A stretch of DNA of 64,000 nucleotides from Pseudeuparius sepicola (Eukaryota; Arthropoda; Insecta; Coleoptera; Anthribidae), in NCBI GenBank assembly GCA_963920635.1, contig OY987302.1:40117500-40181499 (forward strand), in the 5' to 3' direction. The notes under the pieces were generated by a model. The model was not told the origin of the DNA. It was given only the letters and a program-made list of their open reading frames with translations, and searched no databases. How positions within the stretch are numbered: the first letter of the stretch is position 1; each line of letters opens with the position of its first letter. This document shows, piece by piece, positions 36,341 to 47,904 of this stretch. Made by a program: the position numbers and the translations under genes.

Positions 36341-37246
36341 CAAGGAGACCACATAAGTGGGCTGGTACAAGGTTATGTTATATGTCAGTGTCCAACTGCC
36401 ATCAGGTTTTATGTGACATGCCAGTGCCATAGATTCCAAAGGAGGCAAAATATTTTCTAACTTCCAGATAGTCAATTAAAGGTAATGCGGCCGCCTGTAG
36501 TAGTCCCAATAATAGCAACCAGATTCTTCTTGTCTCACCTTTAGTAATCCTACAATTCCCATTACGTGGGCATTACGTATAAGTAAGTAGTTCAAAACAT
36601 TCAAATGGTATTTCGTAAATTTTAAATTATTAAGCAGGTAGCTTCAGTCAGGTCTTTTTTTAAACAGTTTTTATCTACAACTATAAGTTTATTTTACGTT
36701 TGTGAGGTACCTTGGGAGAGAAATAAAATTACAAAAATTTTATAATGAGCACCGAAAAAAACTACATGATTAGAACTAAGTACACGCGCGGCCCTTGAAA
36801 TCGTTCCAATACGTGCGGACGCAAAGGCGTTCAACTGACAACGTTGCAATTACCCCTACCCTCTCTCGCGGTTTGAAAGCCAGCGATAACCTTAAAAGCG
36901 TAAATGACGGCAAATCTAACATCTTATTACGCGACATTACCTTACGTGGCATTGCCAGTTACAGTGCAAAAAACCGTAAATTCGGCGCTGTTAGGATGGC
37001 CTTAGATTGCCTGAATAATAGTGGAAAATCTTATAACCCTGCCCACGGACATTGGTGGCTTTTTTCGCAAAAGTCTTTCGACAACCTCGAATAGAGCCGT
37101 TCTAAAAATCGAAGAAGGTGGTGAATCTCTTAATTGGGTGTCATACTTTCCTCCGGTACCAACAAGAACCTCGAAAATCCGATATCTAAGAGAACTTCCC
37201 GATTCCCGATTAACCACTTTCGAGAAACGGGACGGCTGTAGAATTA

Positions 37247-40200
37247 CAGTCATTTGAGGTAACTTTGAACCAAATTTTATGGTTTCTTGAACTTAGTTGA
37301 TGCAGTGTGATCCATTTCAGCTTACTGACATACATAAATAGAGCAACTAAAGCACTATAAAATGTTTATAACAAAATATGCTTTTAATTTACAAGATATT
37401 TCAGTGAAATGCTTTGATTTTGGGTGGCTCAAAGTTACCCGCAGGTTAAGGGCAACTTTGCGCCACTTTTTTATTTTCTATTTAAAACTATGTTATTCAT
37501 CAATTTATGGTGCAGGGGTAACTTTGTACCACTTTACAAAGGAAAAAATGCAACCCGAAATACGTCTGACATGGTCCAAAGTTACACAGACCTTCTAAAA
37601 CACACTTACATTCGTATGTATAGAAGCGACTGTATGTATTTGCTGTAATTCCTGTAGGAATAAATAAAAAATACAACCATTTAGTTTTTTATATAAAAAG
37701 TACATGTATTACTTATAAACATTAGTTACAGTTTAACGAAATAAAAAAATTTGTTAAATAAAAAAACCAGGAACTTAAAAGAGGAACATTGAGTGCAATC
37801 AGATTGTCCTTAAAACCGAAAAGGAATACTTAGTTATATCTTAAAATTAGGTAAAATAGTTAGGTACATAATCATTTTAGACTGAGACAATCACTTTTGC
37901 AGATAGAATATTGTCATTTATTTTAAAAATACCCCGGTTTGTAACAGGTATAATCGCCGAACCAGATATTTTTTTCAAGACGTCTTTTCTCTCATACCAC
38001 AAGTCGTCATTTACTTCAGGCCATTTCCAATTTTTTCCAGACATCACCATACAGCGGACTAGAAATGAATTCTCTGTAATACCTAATACTTGGCCAGGAT
38101 AAAATACATTATCATACTGTATTATTACGTAATCTTCGATGTTTATTTGTTCAGAAGCCAAGTTCAATGTTTCAATATTTTTAACAGAAACAGACACTTG
38201 AGGTGAATTAGATGTGGATGCTATTTCACAAATGTTTGTCTTTTGAGCTGAGATATATGTCTGGAAATCATCTGACGAATCTATAGATTGCCAGTTGTCA
38301 TTGTTTTCTTCATTTTCTTGCGTGTGGATGCCATTTATATCATTATAATCCAGTATTTCTTCTTGTAAGTTGTCGTCCCAATCTTCATCTATGCCAGTTT
38401 CATGTGCCAACTTTCGCTCTTCTCTTTCTTCATTCCTTTTTGATCCTTCTATTTCATTTTTTGTACTTCTGACTATTCCCTTCCTTGCTTCATTAATTGT
38501 CGTTTCATTCATTTCCTTGTGTCTACTTTCACTAATCAGTACTGCTGATGTTTTCCTTATACCACCCCTTGTTCTTGCACCCAGTCTACCACCCCTTGTC
38601 GTTGCTCTTCCTCGTGTCCTCGCCCCCCCTCTCGTTCTTGCTCCTCCTCTCACCGTCTGTTTAGTAGTACTCTCCCTGTTCCAGTAATAATCTTGAACTT
38701 GTTCAACAGATACACTTTTGCCTGCTTCAATTGGCAAGCAAAACTTTCGTGCTCTATGTACAACTTCCAAATCATTTTTTCGAATTTCTTCTAGATAGTC
38801 TTTAAATACTTGACCGATGTTCTCTTTTACTTCTGGTGCCTCTTTTGCATAAGAAGGTAGATTAGACATAACTTTTATTCTGTTAACTGGGTATATTCCT
38901 GCAACTTCAAACCCCTTTACTAAATTGGTTGCTGCTGTCGATGATCCTAATTCCAAGGTAACATTTAGTAACTGGCAAAAAATTGCCTTAGGTAATGCTA
39001 TAGCTTTTCTCCCACTTTTAGTTTCCCTCCATTTGCCTAAAGTTTGCCGCCAATAACTTTTCAAACTTGCGAAATATCCAACATCTAATGGTTTCAATAA
39101 ATGCGTGGAATTTGGCGGGAAAAAAATTAGAGAAATATTGTTCTCTCTGGCAAGCTGTAAGGACTTTATAGTAACATGGGCCGACATATTGTCACAAATT
39201 AAAATTTTTTTTCCTTCCAATTTTTTAGCCACTGGCAAGAAATGACATTCAAAAAAATCATCAAAAACATTAGCTTCAATCCATCCAGATTGAGAAGTAT
39301 TTAAGCGAGTGCCTTTTGGGGCTCCATAGACCCAGTCAGACCACTTTTGAGATCCTTTCATTATAACGTAGGGTGGGATAAAATCACCATTTGCACTTCC
39401 ACAAAAAACAGTGGTGTAACAAGACTTAGTGGCGTTTCTGATACGTTCAGGATTTCGACAGCCTCTTCGAAATAATAATTTTTCCTTTTGGGGAATATCA
39501 TGAAATCCTGTTTCATCCATGTTAAATATATTTGACGGAGGAATGTCTAACAATTCTTGCTCGAGGTTGTTAAAAAATGAATTTAATTCATTTTCACTTA
39601 CTTGTGCTCGCTTGCGACTTATATTGACTTCTAACCTCTGCATCAAGTCTGTTTTATGCCTTTTAAGGAAATACTGCCCCCAGTCCCATTCTGGAAAATT
39701 ATTTTTAAATTGTTCAACTTTGATTTTTTTATTATCCAAATAATGTTGAGCAATGCACCTGATATAGGTAAACCAAGATCACATAAAATGAATGTATGAT
39801 CTACAAATGCTTGTTTCTCTTCTTCAGAAAAAACCATTGGCCTGCCCACTTTTTTCCATGAAGTTTTCGCAGCTTATTTCTTAATGTACTTCTTGGAATG
39901 CTGTATTGCTCAGAAGCTTTCCTTTGACTGATCGGGCCGTTTAAAATTTCGCGCAAAACCTCATCGAGCTTCTCTTCACTATACCGACTTTTAATTCCAT
40001 AGGGTCTGGTACCCGGTTTCACTTTGACGTTTCGAGGCATTATGATGTATTTAATTCTGTAATTAAACAGAAAACATAACATTAAAGAAAGAAATTCCAA
40101 CATTTTTCTAAGAATCAGAAAAATTTAATAGGTATTTAATAATTGAGGTAACTTTGAGCCGGGCCAAAGTTACCCCAAAATCAGTTCATCAATGACCCTG

Positions 40201-40581
40201 ATGCACATTTATCAAAATTTCTTACAAGCATAAGGTATTCAAGCTAAGTTAACTTGTTTTTAAAGTTAACAACCAAATTATCTAAACAAATAATTACAAA
40301 ATCGTACTTACATGTTTGAAATAACTCGAAAATCACACACTTTATGCAAGAGCGTTTTTGGCGGCTAAACGTAACAGGGAATTATAATGGCTGCTGTGAA
40401 ATAATTTGACATTCAGTGTTGCTAACCTAAGAAAATAAGTGTGGGTAAAGAAGAAAACTTCTGGTTTGTTAAAGAGCAACTACGTCAAAAGAAATCTGTA
40501 TTGTCTAATATTTAGTTATATTAGAATGTTGAAGGTGGCTCAAAGTTACTAAGTATGGTACAAAGTAACCCCAAATGACTG
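37247..40581 (-). mobile_element. Pogo/Tigger-type transposon, 3.3 kb
   Basis: The ends are inverted copies beginning CAGTCATTTGRGGTAACTTTG, bordered by TA at 37245-37246 and 40582-40583. A nine-fold motif GGTAACTTTGNNCC, in either orientation, lies in the subterminal regions (near 37258, 37427, 37449, 37515, 37573, 40146, 40163, 40535 and 40556). These are plausible transposase-binding sites. It encodes a DDE_1 transposase on the minus strand. Confidence 0.9.
37877..40040 (-). CDS. Pogo/Tigger-like DDE_1 transposase, two frame breaks near the N-terminus
   Basis: The N-terminal piece starts MPRNVKVKPGTRPYG at 40040 and holds a psq-type helix-turn-helix (SQRKASEQYSIPRSTLRNKL). At an A6 run near 39855 the frame must shift to continue VGRPMVFSEEEKQAFVDH. 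A second shift near 39760 leads to the main open frame, 620 codons to 37877 (its first codon is TTG, so it is not an independent start). In that frame the triad is Asp75 (FNMDETGF), Asp183 (ICDNMSAHVT) and Asp219 (LLKPLDVGYF), with 35 residues between the last two. Residues 364-393 are an Arg-Gly repeat region, 430-490 are charged and acidic, and 535-595 form a small C-terminal domain (IEDYVIIQYDNVFYPGQVLG) often found in insect pogo relatives. The enzyme would cut at TA. The two breaks may be real or assembly errors in homopolymers. Confidence 0.87.
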
Positions 40582-41473
40582 TAACGAAACCAACGGAAAA
40601 TTCTCTGAAACCACTCTTGGAAATTGCTTGTTTTTTCTCATTTCTCGATTTTTCGGGAGCCCGGAAAGCATCAGAACCTCACCCGAGGACTTCAGGGAAG
40701 CTTTAAAAATTGAAATAAACCAAAGATTTGGTTCGCTGTTAAGATAAAGAAGTGTAAGAAACCAATGTAAAAAACCACTACGAGATTCTTCTATAATAAC
40801 CAAATTATAATTAGATATTATACCTTATTTAACTATAATACCACTTTGACAATCAAAGAAATCCGCGTAATTTCGCGTTACCACAAAACACCAAGAAACT
40901 GTGTAAAACTTTAAATCCACTTTATTATAATGATAATGCAGCGATTTATTAACCTATTTTCGTTGACTGAGGTATCGCAATTTTTATTTTCTACGGGGAG
41001 GAGCGGGTCGGTATGAGGGAATGTAGGGGAAGTTGTTGATCTGTGAAGCCGTGGAATTGGCGCAACGTTGCCGCACTTACCCGAAATTCTTGATTTCTTC
41101 CTTATTTCTCATGCCTAGTGGAACGATTTATGAGGCCGCGCGTGTACAAGACCTAATCTTATCAGTCCATCCCGAAATCTGTGAAAGTTCTAGATACATT
41201 CAACAAGGGTTGAGGAACCTGGTAACAAGGTGCAATAGCGACAAATTCTGAAATAAGCAAAATCGGCACTGACTTACCATACTTATATTACTTAAATTCC
41301 TGGAAATAATTGCAGGAAACCAAATTCAAATATAAAATAAATTTGTTTCATTTGACAGTTGCCATATTCTGTGTTTGTCGACAGAACATTGTCAAGTCTA
41401 ATTTTTAGAATTCATGGAAACCATTATTAATTTTTACTAACAATCAAAGTACCTGTTATATTCATAGATTCTC

Positions 41474-41942
41474 CCAATAACGTCAAAACCTATAGACGTG
41501 GTGCCCCATTGTTAAAATGCCCTTTATTTTGACTCCAAGATTAAATATATCCATAGACTTATGATATAAGTCTATGAATATATCCATACTACTCTAAAAA
41601 CATGCTACAAACAAAGACAGAAAGTCAACCACCAACCAACTATACACCCGGTGATTCCCGGTTATAGTTCCTCCAGAATCACACTTAGATATCCCATGTT
41701 TTTTCTTGTTTGTGGGCGCCGGAAGCATCGGAACCTCACCTGAAGACTCGGGGGATGGTCTAACGACGCCAGCCTCCGGGCCCAGAGTCGAAATAAGTTC
41801 GCTACGGCTCGAGAAAAAGGGGCAATTTCTGACAATCTCGCGACATTTTCGGAATAATTTAATGGAGCGCTTAGATTGTGATTAGTTCTGGGCGTCAAGC
41901 GTTTATCAAAATAAACCTGTCTATAGGTTCTGACGTCATTGG
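41474..41942. mobile_element. 469-bp inverted-repeat insertion in the hAT element
   Basis: The ends CCAATAACGTCAAAACCTATAG and complement (with small differences) enclose 469 bp. Both flanks read ATTCTC(C), a 6-7 bp duplication, and the undisturbed site is seen in the sister hAT copy near 6714-6722. There is no coding capacity. The interior resembles part of the neighbouring 36780-41147 element. Confidence 0.8.
41552..41576. repeat. 25-bp palindrome with 8-bp flanking duplication
   Basis: The arms CATAGACTTAT and ATAAGTCTATG flank GAT. The flanks 41544-41551 and 41577-41584 are both AATATATC. It starts with CA and ends with TG like the other four tiny palindromes here. Confidence 0.65.
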
Positions 41943-42054
41943 ATTCTCCAATAAAATGGCATATTTGGCATCATTGAGACCATTAGAATGAGGAAAGAAA
42001 CAGCGTCACTTTGGAAAGTATAATGCTGGGTCCCCTTACTTTAAAGGGTCCCTG

Positions 42055-43070
42055 GTCTGTTACAACGCATTTGACAAGTAATAAAAGCGAGTCTATTATA
42101 AAGCAAGCAAGAGTATTTGGTTTGGTTTGAAATGAAGTCCATGGCTAGTTGTACCTAGTGTAAGTAAGCATAAAACGCATTATATTTTTCGGTTTCATCT
42201 TTATACCTTCTTTGAAGCTATAAACAAAATTTTCTATTTTCAATCTTGCATACGTTACAAAATACTCTTCCAAAATAATATCTAGAATTTTCGTTTCTTC
42301 AGCTGGTTGATCAGATCATCCCATAATTCGAAAATAGTGTTTATTCTTGTGCAATCATCTGATGGTCTGTGCATACCATTTTCTTCATGTGCGTGGAAAT
42401 TTCATGTTATCACAAACAAATCAACCAATAAAAGCTATGTGAATAGGATAAAACTGCCAAATACTGGACGAAAAGACAATAATTCGTTACCGTAAAAAGA
42501 AGGTAAATCGTACCTAATAAAGCTGGATATTTAAAATTTAGAACATTTTAAACGTCGAAACTGACATACAAATAACCACAAAATACCCCCTATAAACTAT
42601 AATAAGTTGCGCCACCTCAGTCCGTAAACAACAATGAAATATGACGTCTTTAATATACTGTCGGTCCAGCCCAATATTAAGACCGCTAGTCGAAAATCCA
42701 TGTCTTAGTCAGATAACTTGGATTCGAGCTTGGATTATACATAGTTCATAGTTCGCAAGCTACAAAATGGTTGTGCAAAAAATGCACAAATTTGCCGTGA
42801 TTATATTCCGGCCTCGTCTCATAAATATACCTTCTTCAGTATAATGTAATAGGAACCCTTTTTTTCCCACTAAGAAACCACGAATTTCAAAGCAAATCAA
42901 ATAATGCTTATTTATCCTCGGCCTATGTATTGAAGGTCTGTACATTGGTATGATCAGTCTTTTTTTCGTGCTTTAAGAAATATACGTCGCGGTCTTGTAC
43001 CGAAACGCTCTCGAAAGTCAAGAGACCAGAAACCGCTCCCGTTCTCCAAAGCGCCGACATCGGAAAGTTC
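42055..43070. other. Non-coding stretch
   Basis: No gene or element recognised. Confidence 0.4.
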
Positions 43071-43077
43071 ACAGTAG

Positions 43078-43117
43078 CAAAGTTTACAGAATAAAATATT
43101 TTATTCTGTAAACTTTG
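43078..43117. repeat. 40-bp perfect palindrome with 7-bp flanking duplication
   Basis: CAAAGTTTACAGAATAAAAT is followed at once by its exact complement. The flanks 43071-43077 and 43118-43124 are both ACAGTAG. There is no loop at all, so extruded DNA would form a near-perfect cruciform. Confidence 0.75.
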
Positions 43118-43129
43118 ACAGTAGTCACA

Positions 43130-43995
43130 AAAATAAGCTTCTGGATCACCTAAACCAATTAAATAAGTAGGCAGTAATAAATACAGATGAGATTCTAGTC
43201 TGGCCAAGCCCCGGGAGAAGCATTACTGAGCAGGACCCAACCTCACATTTTATTTAATATTTGTGGCAGTAATAAATAGATAACATATTATTGCTTTTGA
43301 TAGTAATGATTACAACATTCCTCAACATTCTAGAACAAATTACTCCCTCAATAAGCGGTGCAGCATGGCCTGTGGTGGACCCAACATTTTTATTACTTGT
43401 GGAAGTAATAAATACACACTGTATTATTGCTTTTGGTAGCAATATACACCCTTAGCGGCGCATAATCGCCTGTGACGCACCAAACCTAACCACACCTACT
43501 ATTTATTATTTGTTCAGGCGCATTAATAAATAGGTATACACCACATTATTGCTTTTGGTAGCAATAATATCAACTTCCATCATTACTCCTGGCAGTAATG
43601 ATTTCAACATTCGTTCGATGAATACTTTTATAGAAAACATGTAATGAAAAGATAAGTAAGTAGGTATACTTGGTGAATTTACCTCGTAATTTATTTATTT
43701 ATTCCATTTGGCACTAAAAAAAACTCACAACATAGATATTATTTATTAATTTTGGTGGTAATAATAGCAGCCTCCATAATTACTTTTGGCGGTAATGACA
43801 ACAAAATGTTTTGAATGAATAATTATTATGGGAATGAATTGGAAATATAGAGTAAATTAAATTTGATTCTTAATTTATTACTTGTGGTGGTAATCCCTAA
43901 TAGCAACCTTCAATATTCTTTTTGGTTAGTACTTACTGCTTGAATGACTAAGTACACTTGGGGCGATAACAATAAATAAAAAACATTACTTTTGG
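43130..43995. repeat. Degenerate array of a GGTAGTAAT/ATTATTGC motif
   Basis: At least eight diverged copies of a unit built on TGGCAGTAATAAATA, a 10-20 bp spacer and ATTATTGCTTTTGGTAGCAAT occur (near 43165, 43265, 43400, 43515, 43590, 43760, 43885 and 43990). The TTATTGC...GCAATAA half is itself a small palindrome. Copies have unequal spacing, so this is an old minisatellite or a cluster of short insertions. Confidence 0.65.
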
Positions 43996-44019
43996 CAGTA
44001 CCTATCAGTACGCATTATT

Positions 44020-44235
44020 AGCCCAGATAGTTTCAGAAAATTACACACGGTCTTCGGTTCTCTTGAGGCCATGAAAATTTTTGTCTCCGAGGGTTTTTTA
44101 GTATTGCAAGAAAAGTTGATAATTTCTTTTGCAGTGTCGCCTAGCTGTCCAAAATCGCCATATTTTGTTTCCCTACGTATTTTCTGTGCGGCACAAGATA
44201 AGCCAGAAAATCGCTTAATAAGAAATAAGTGCTTC
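44020..44235. repeat. Diverged fragment related to the large Tc1-like element's end region
   Basis: AGATAGTTTCAGAAAATTACAC, CGGTTCTCTTGAGGCC and CTAGCTGTCCAAAATCGCC match, in altered order and with divergence, the segment inside the ends of the large elements (about 16430-16720 and its sister near 33410-33700). An older member of that family. Confidence 0.6.
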
Positions 44236-44975
44236 CTTAGATTGGTATGTAATGGTGATAACACCCAATACTTTATGTTCTTGATTATTCATGTTTGAAA
44301 TTTCCAAAGGTCCATTGTGATGAAGTTATTAATTCAGTATCTGGACAATTATCAGAATGCACGCATATTTTGAAAATTATCCTGAATTGCAGATGGTAAT
44401 TCTCTAAGTAATACTGATACTATCGTATAAATAAGCAGATTATAAGTAAAAATTACTTAAATCGTTCATATTTGTCCAGATTTTAATGATCCTTTCAAAG
44501 TTTTTCAAGGGTCTCTCGGGAGTCTCTGAATCCACAACAACATTGTAACTTCGATTGCCGGTAATACATTTATTAGTCTCGAGATTAGTCTTTTCTCGCA
44601 GCTTATTGATATTCCATCGAGAGTTCGATGTCACCTGCTCGGCCCCATGTTTAGAAATTAGTTCTTAGTAGATATTAGGTCCGATATATATTAGAATTCG
44701 GTATTGAGTATACCTATTGTCAGTTAATACCTCGGTTCTTACCAGTAAGTAGGTTGGATACTTTTTGGCTTTATATGTTCTTCTTGGTAACAAACTGGGT
44801 AAATAACACTTTATGTGAATTGCGAAATTTTCAAGGCAAGTGTTTGGTTCTTTTTCTTGGTTGGGTTCTCGGTTTCTCTCGTTGATTAAATAACGAGATG
44901 AAAAAAAAAGGTTCGAATAAGTGAGAATCCAAATTTATTCGAAGTAATGTTCTGTTCTATCCTCGGTTCTATCTA
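44236..44975. other. Non-coding stretch
   Basis: No feature recognised. Confidence 0.4.
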
Positions 44976-45811
44976 CAGTGTGTTTCACTTCAAGTCGAGA
45001 CAATTCATTATTTTTTTACCGGTTGACCGATTTTCAAAAACTTTTTTTAAAAAATATAGTGCTCCGAAAGATCTATATTTTGACACTAATTTTTTTCAGA
45101 TTCGTCTTTTCCATGACCTACTACGATCAAAATTATACCCCCAAAAACTGCAAAAGTACATTAGGCATTCTTTTAGGAAAAAAATGAATAGCACAGTCGT
45201 ATTGGCCATACCCGAAAACCCCACATACCAAGTTTCACGGTCATAACTTTTACAGGGCGTTCACAAAATAGCTTCAAACATAGCAAAAATACGGTTTTTC
45301 GGAGTACTCTGTACAAACACCGAGAGATATTTTAAAATTATTTCTTTGCAGTTTGATTAGGGCTCGCATAAGCTATCAATTCCCACGATTTCATGGCCCT
45401 GCCTTAGACAGGGCGTTCGCATTAAAAATACAAAAATCGAAAAAAATCGATTTTTCTCTTGGTGTTTTTTTACATTTTTTTTCTACAATTTTAACTTATG
45501 CCTATTAAAGAACATAAACAATATTAAATTTTAGAAAGTATTTTCAATAAAGGGCACCCTGGATACGTGGATACCAATCAATTTTTAAATTTTTTCAAAT
45601 AAAAAATGGGGTGCTTTTTATTGAAAATACTTTCTAAAATTTAATATTGTTTATGTTTTTTAATAGGCATAAGTTAAAATTGTAGAAAAAAAATGTAAAA
45701 AAAATTAACAAAAAATCTTTCGGAGCACTATATTTAAAAAAAAAGTTTTTGAAAATCAGTCAACCCGTAAAAAAAATAATGAATTGTCTCGACTTGAAGT
45801 GAAACACACTG
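44976..45811. mobile_element. 836-bp TA-flanked fold-back element (CAGTGTGTTTCACTTC ends)
   Basis: The two outer ends are inverted copies over more than 100 bp, with TA at 44974-44975 and 45812-45813. A second inverted pair in the interior (AGAAAGTATTTTCAATAA near 45535 and its complement near 45615-45640) gives a nearly complete fold-back. Frames in the left arm (44947-45246) are by-products. Confidence 0.8.
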
Positions 45812-46538
45812 TATGTAACAAGCAAGATTACAATCTTGACTTTTGTGTGTTACCTAATTTTACTTCACACGTTTAACTTTAAGCGTTGAGGGAAGGAATT
45901 TCACTCAACGGTTTAAGTGTCCTATTCTATTACCTTTGTTTTGTTTTATAAAGCTAACCTATCTTAATAAATATATATCTATCGAGTTATCTGTAGCAAG
46001 CAAAGAATATCACCCGAGGTAACCCTCGCGGTATTACCTTTTTTGTAATTTTCTGTTCCCTCCTTTCAGAGAATGTTATCATTTAGTAAACAGACCGATG
46101 TCACCGAGGCTGTAACGAAAGGTTATGGATTTACGATTTACGATTTAATCCAGTTTAATAGACTTGAATAAATAAATAAGTGTTGTGTGCGTTACATGAT
46201 ATTTCTGACTCAAAATGATCTCTGAATTGGGACCTCGATCGGGACCAAAAGAAATTCTACTAAATACTTAGACATAAATTCTGCAAATTCATTCGTACAC
46301 GAGACTGATCATCAATGGTGCTTTGCTTTGCACCGATAATTATTGCGGTTTCACCTCTGGTTTCACACAAAGATATCCGAATCTATCTGGGCCCATCACA
46401 TAGAGACCTAACCGAAAATGGGGACTGACATTGCAGTTACTAATAATACCAATAATAATTTGTTCCGCGACTTCATACAGTTACAAGTAAATATTACTTC
46501 GGGTATTTGTTACTGTATTGAAATTTCCAACACAGTTA
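45812..46538. other. Non-coding stretch
   Basis: A short direct repeat, GATTTACGATTTACGATTTA, lies near 46128. Nothing else recognised. Confidence 0.4.
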
Positions 46539-46668
46539 CAGTCCGACACACGAGAGAAGTCCGATGAAAAACTCAGTCTAAACGCCATCCGTATGTTATT
46601 AATGTGGGCATTTGGGCATGGGCGATTAGTCTGAGTTTTTCATTGGACTTCTCTCGTATGTCGGACTG
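46539..46668. mobile_element. 130-bp hairpin MITE (TA-CAGTCCGACA ends)
   Basis: The arms begin CAGTCCGACACACGAGAGAA and pair with the other end over about 45 bp; TA flanks both sides. The arm-internal CTCAGTCTAAACGCCA also occurs (as CTCAGTCTAAGCGCCA) in the element at 62036-62159. Confidence 0.85.
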
Positions 46669-47771
46669 TACCTACTTTGTGTCAGACACAAAAAAGTGTA
46701 CAGAAGAATTGCAAGTTGTTTTTATATACTGTCGGGATCATGACTCACGTTTCGTAAGGCTACAAGGTTGGTTGTTCCGATACGCTTAAGTTCATCGGCT
46801 CCTGCTCCCACTTCTATCTAAACATAAAAAATGTTTTCTCGGCAGGTATCTAGAGACAAATCCGTCTAGCAACACACCTACATGAATTACGTAAAAATTG
46901 TCAAATCTTGGCGAGTTTTACCTCAGGTTTTACTCTCGATTTTAGTTCAACCGAGAGTTCAACTAACTTCTAATCCCAGGTTACAATCAGATAGCACCAC
47001 ACCGCCCACACCCCACACCACAACCAACAGTTATTTATAAGAATCACCATGTATCTTCATAGGTAAGATGATGATAATGGTAAAGATGATAGTGTATATG
47101 AATTATATTCCTTTAGATTCTTGAGAATTTCTATTAGTTCGATTTCTAGTACCTATAAGTAATAGGTACCCTCGTAGGTACCTTATTAGAAGATATCTAG
47201 TTATATGCAACAAGTATATTGTTTCCTATAGTAGCAGATTTTGAAGTTGGCATCGAGTTTTGTGTTTGGGAATTTTAATAATGTATTTAAAATCGAGTTT
47301 CAGATTGCTTCAGCTTTGGAAATCATTGGTCTTAGAATTTCTTAATAGGAGGTTTTAGAACGAAACGAGAACAGTGGCGGCTAATCGTTTAAAGTTCCTA
47401 ATGTTCTCGCTATACCTACTATTGATTATTTAATCTCATGGTTTGATTGCTGAAAACGATTACAAACTTCATGAAATACTTTCACTTCAGACTTTCGATT
47501 AAATGCAATAAGCGGCTGAGGTGGTTTGGTTGTTATTTCTTATCTATGTTTCATCGATCTGTTCGTGACGTTCTATCCTCCAGATGTATGTTTTTATTTA
47601 CTTTTGATGGCCTATGATACCTGTACCTGTATGCTGCAAGCTCCACTAAAATAAATTTTATCGCAAGGTGGTCTAGAGAATACTATCTCTAGACTTTGGT
47701 AAAACCCTCGATAGAACCTTTTGGTCGTTCAATTCGGGGGAAAAAGTTTTAATTAATTTTTTTCCAATATA
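46669..47771. other. Non-coding stretch rich in TAGGTACC motifs
   Basis: No gene. TACCTA/TAGGTA clusters near 47150-47185. A hairpin GTCTAGAGA...TCTCTAGAC lies at about 47671-47694; its CAAAGTCTAGAGA end matches the start of the tiny palindrome at 50915. Confidence 0.4.
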
Positions 47772-47904
47772 CAGGGTGAGTTTTTTTTATGATCAGTATG
47801 GGGATCTCGGAAACTAGCGGAGATAGAAGGAAGGTTAAATGGGGAAAGAATTACAGTTTTGTGGGCCCAAGATCCCCATACTGATCATAAAAAAAATTAC
47901 CCTG
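47772..47904. mobile_element. 133-bp TA-flanked hairpin MITE (CAGGGTGA ends)
   Basis: The ends CAGGGTGAGTTTTTTTTATG and the complement of a near copy flank an interior that contains CAGTATGGGGATCT and its complement. TA lies on both sides. It shares the GGGGATCTCGGAAAC block with the fold-back at 26769-27917 and with a fragment near 57235-57280. Confidence 0.82.

Larger units (their letters stand above)
36780..41147. mobile_element. Inverted-repeat element (GTACACGCGCGG ends) split by a pogo element
   Basis: The left end reads GTACACGCGCGGCC, then about five differing bases, then AAATCGTTCC; the right end is its complement. GATTAG also recurs just outside both. Without the 3335-bp pogo insertion the element is about 1.03 kb. 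Small frames at 36795-37257 show no known motif. Part of its right arm (about 40629-40730) resembles 41690-41800 in the neighbouring 469-bp element. The superfamily is unknown. Confidence 0.65.
36248..42054. mobile_element. hAT-type MITE split by later insertions
   Basis: The ends CAGGGACTCTTTAAAATAAG and its complement match the intact 530-bp element at 6295-6824. Comparison shows the original body at 36248-36480, about 41325-41475 and 41943-42054, with foreign DNA between. The insertions are a 4.8-kb block containing the GTACACGCGCGG element and pogo, and a 469-bp block. The expected 8-bp target duplication is not visible, probably because of the 87-bp duplication at the left end. Confidence 0.82.

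Noticed and set aside
38370..38687. 105-codon plus-strand frame with many Leu and Pro
   Set aside because: It is antisense to the Arg-Gly and acidic region of the pogo transposase.
42923..43207. 94-codon minus-strand frame
   Set aside because: It spans the 40-bp perfect palindrome and has no family motif.
43130..43995. CRISPR-like array
   Set aside because: Repeats are diverged and unevenly spaced, and the window is clearly eukaryotic.
47671..47700. GTCTAGAGA...TCTCTAGAC hairpin as a sixth tiny palindromic insertion
   Set aside because: One end matches the family, but the other differs and no flanking duplication is present.
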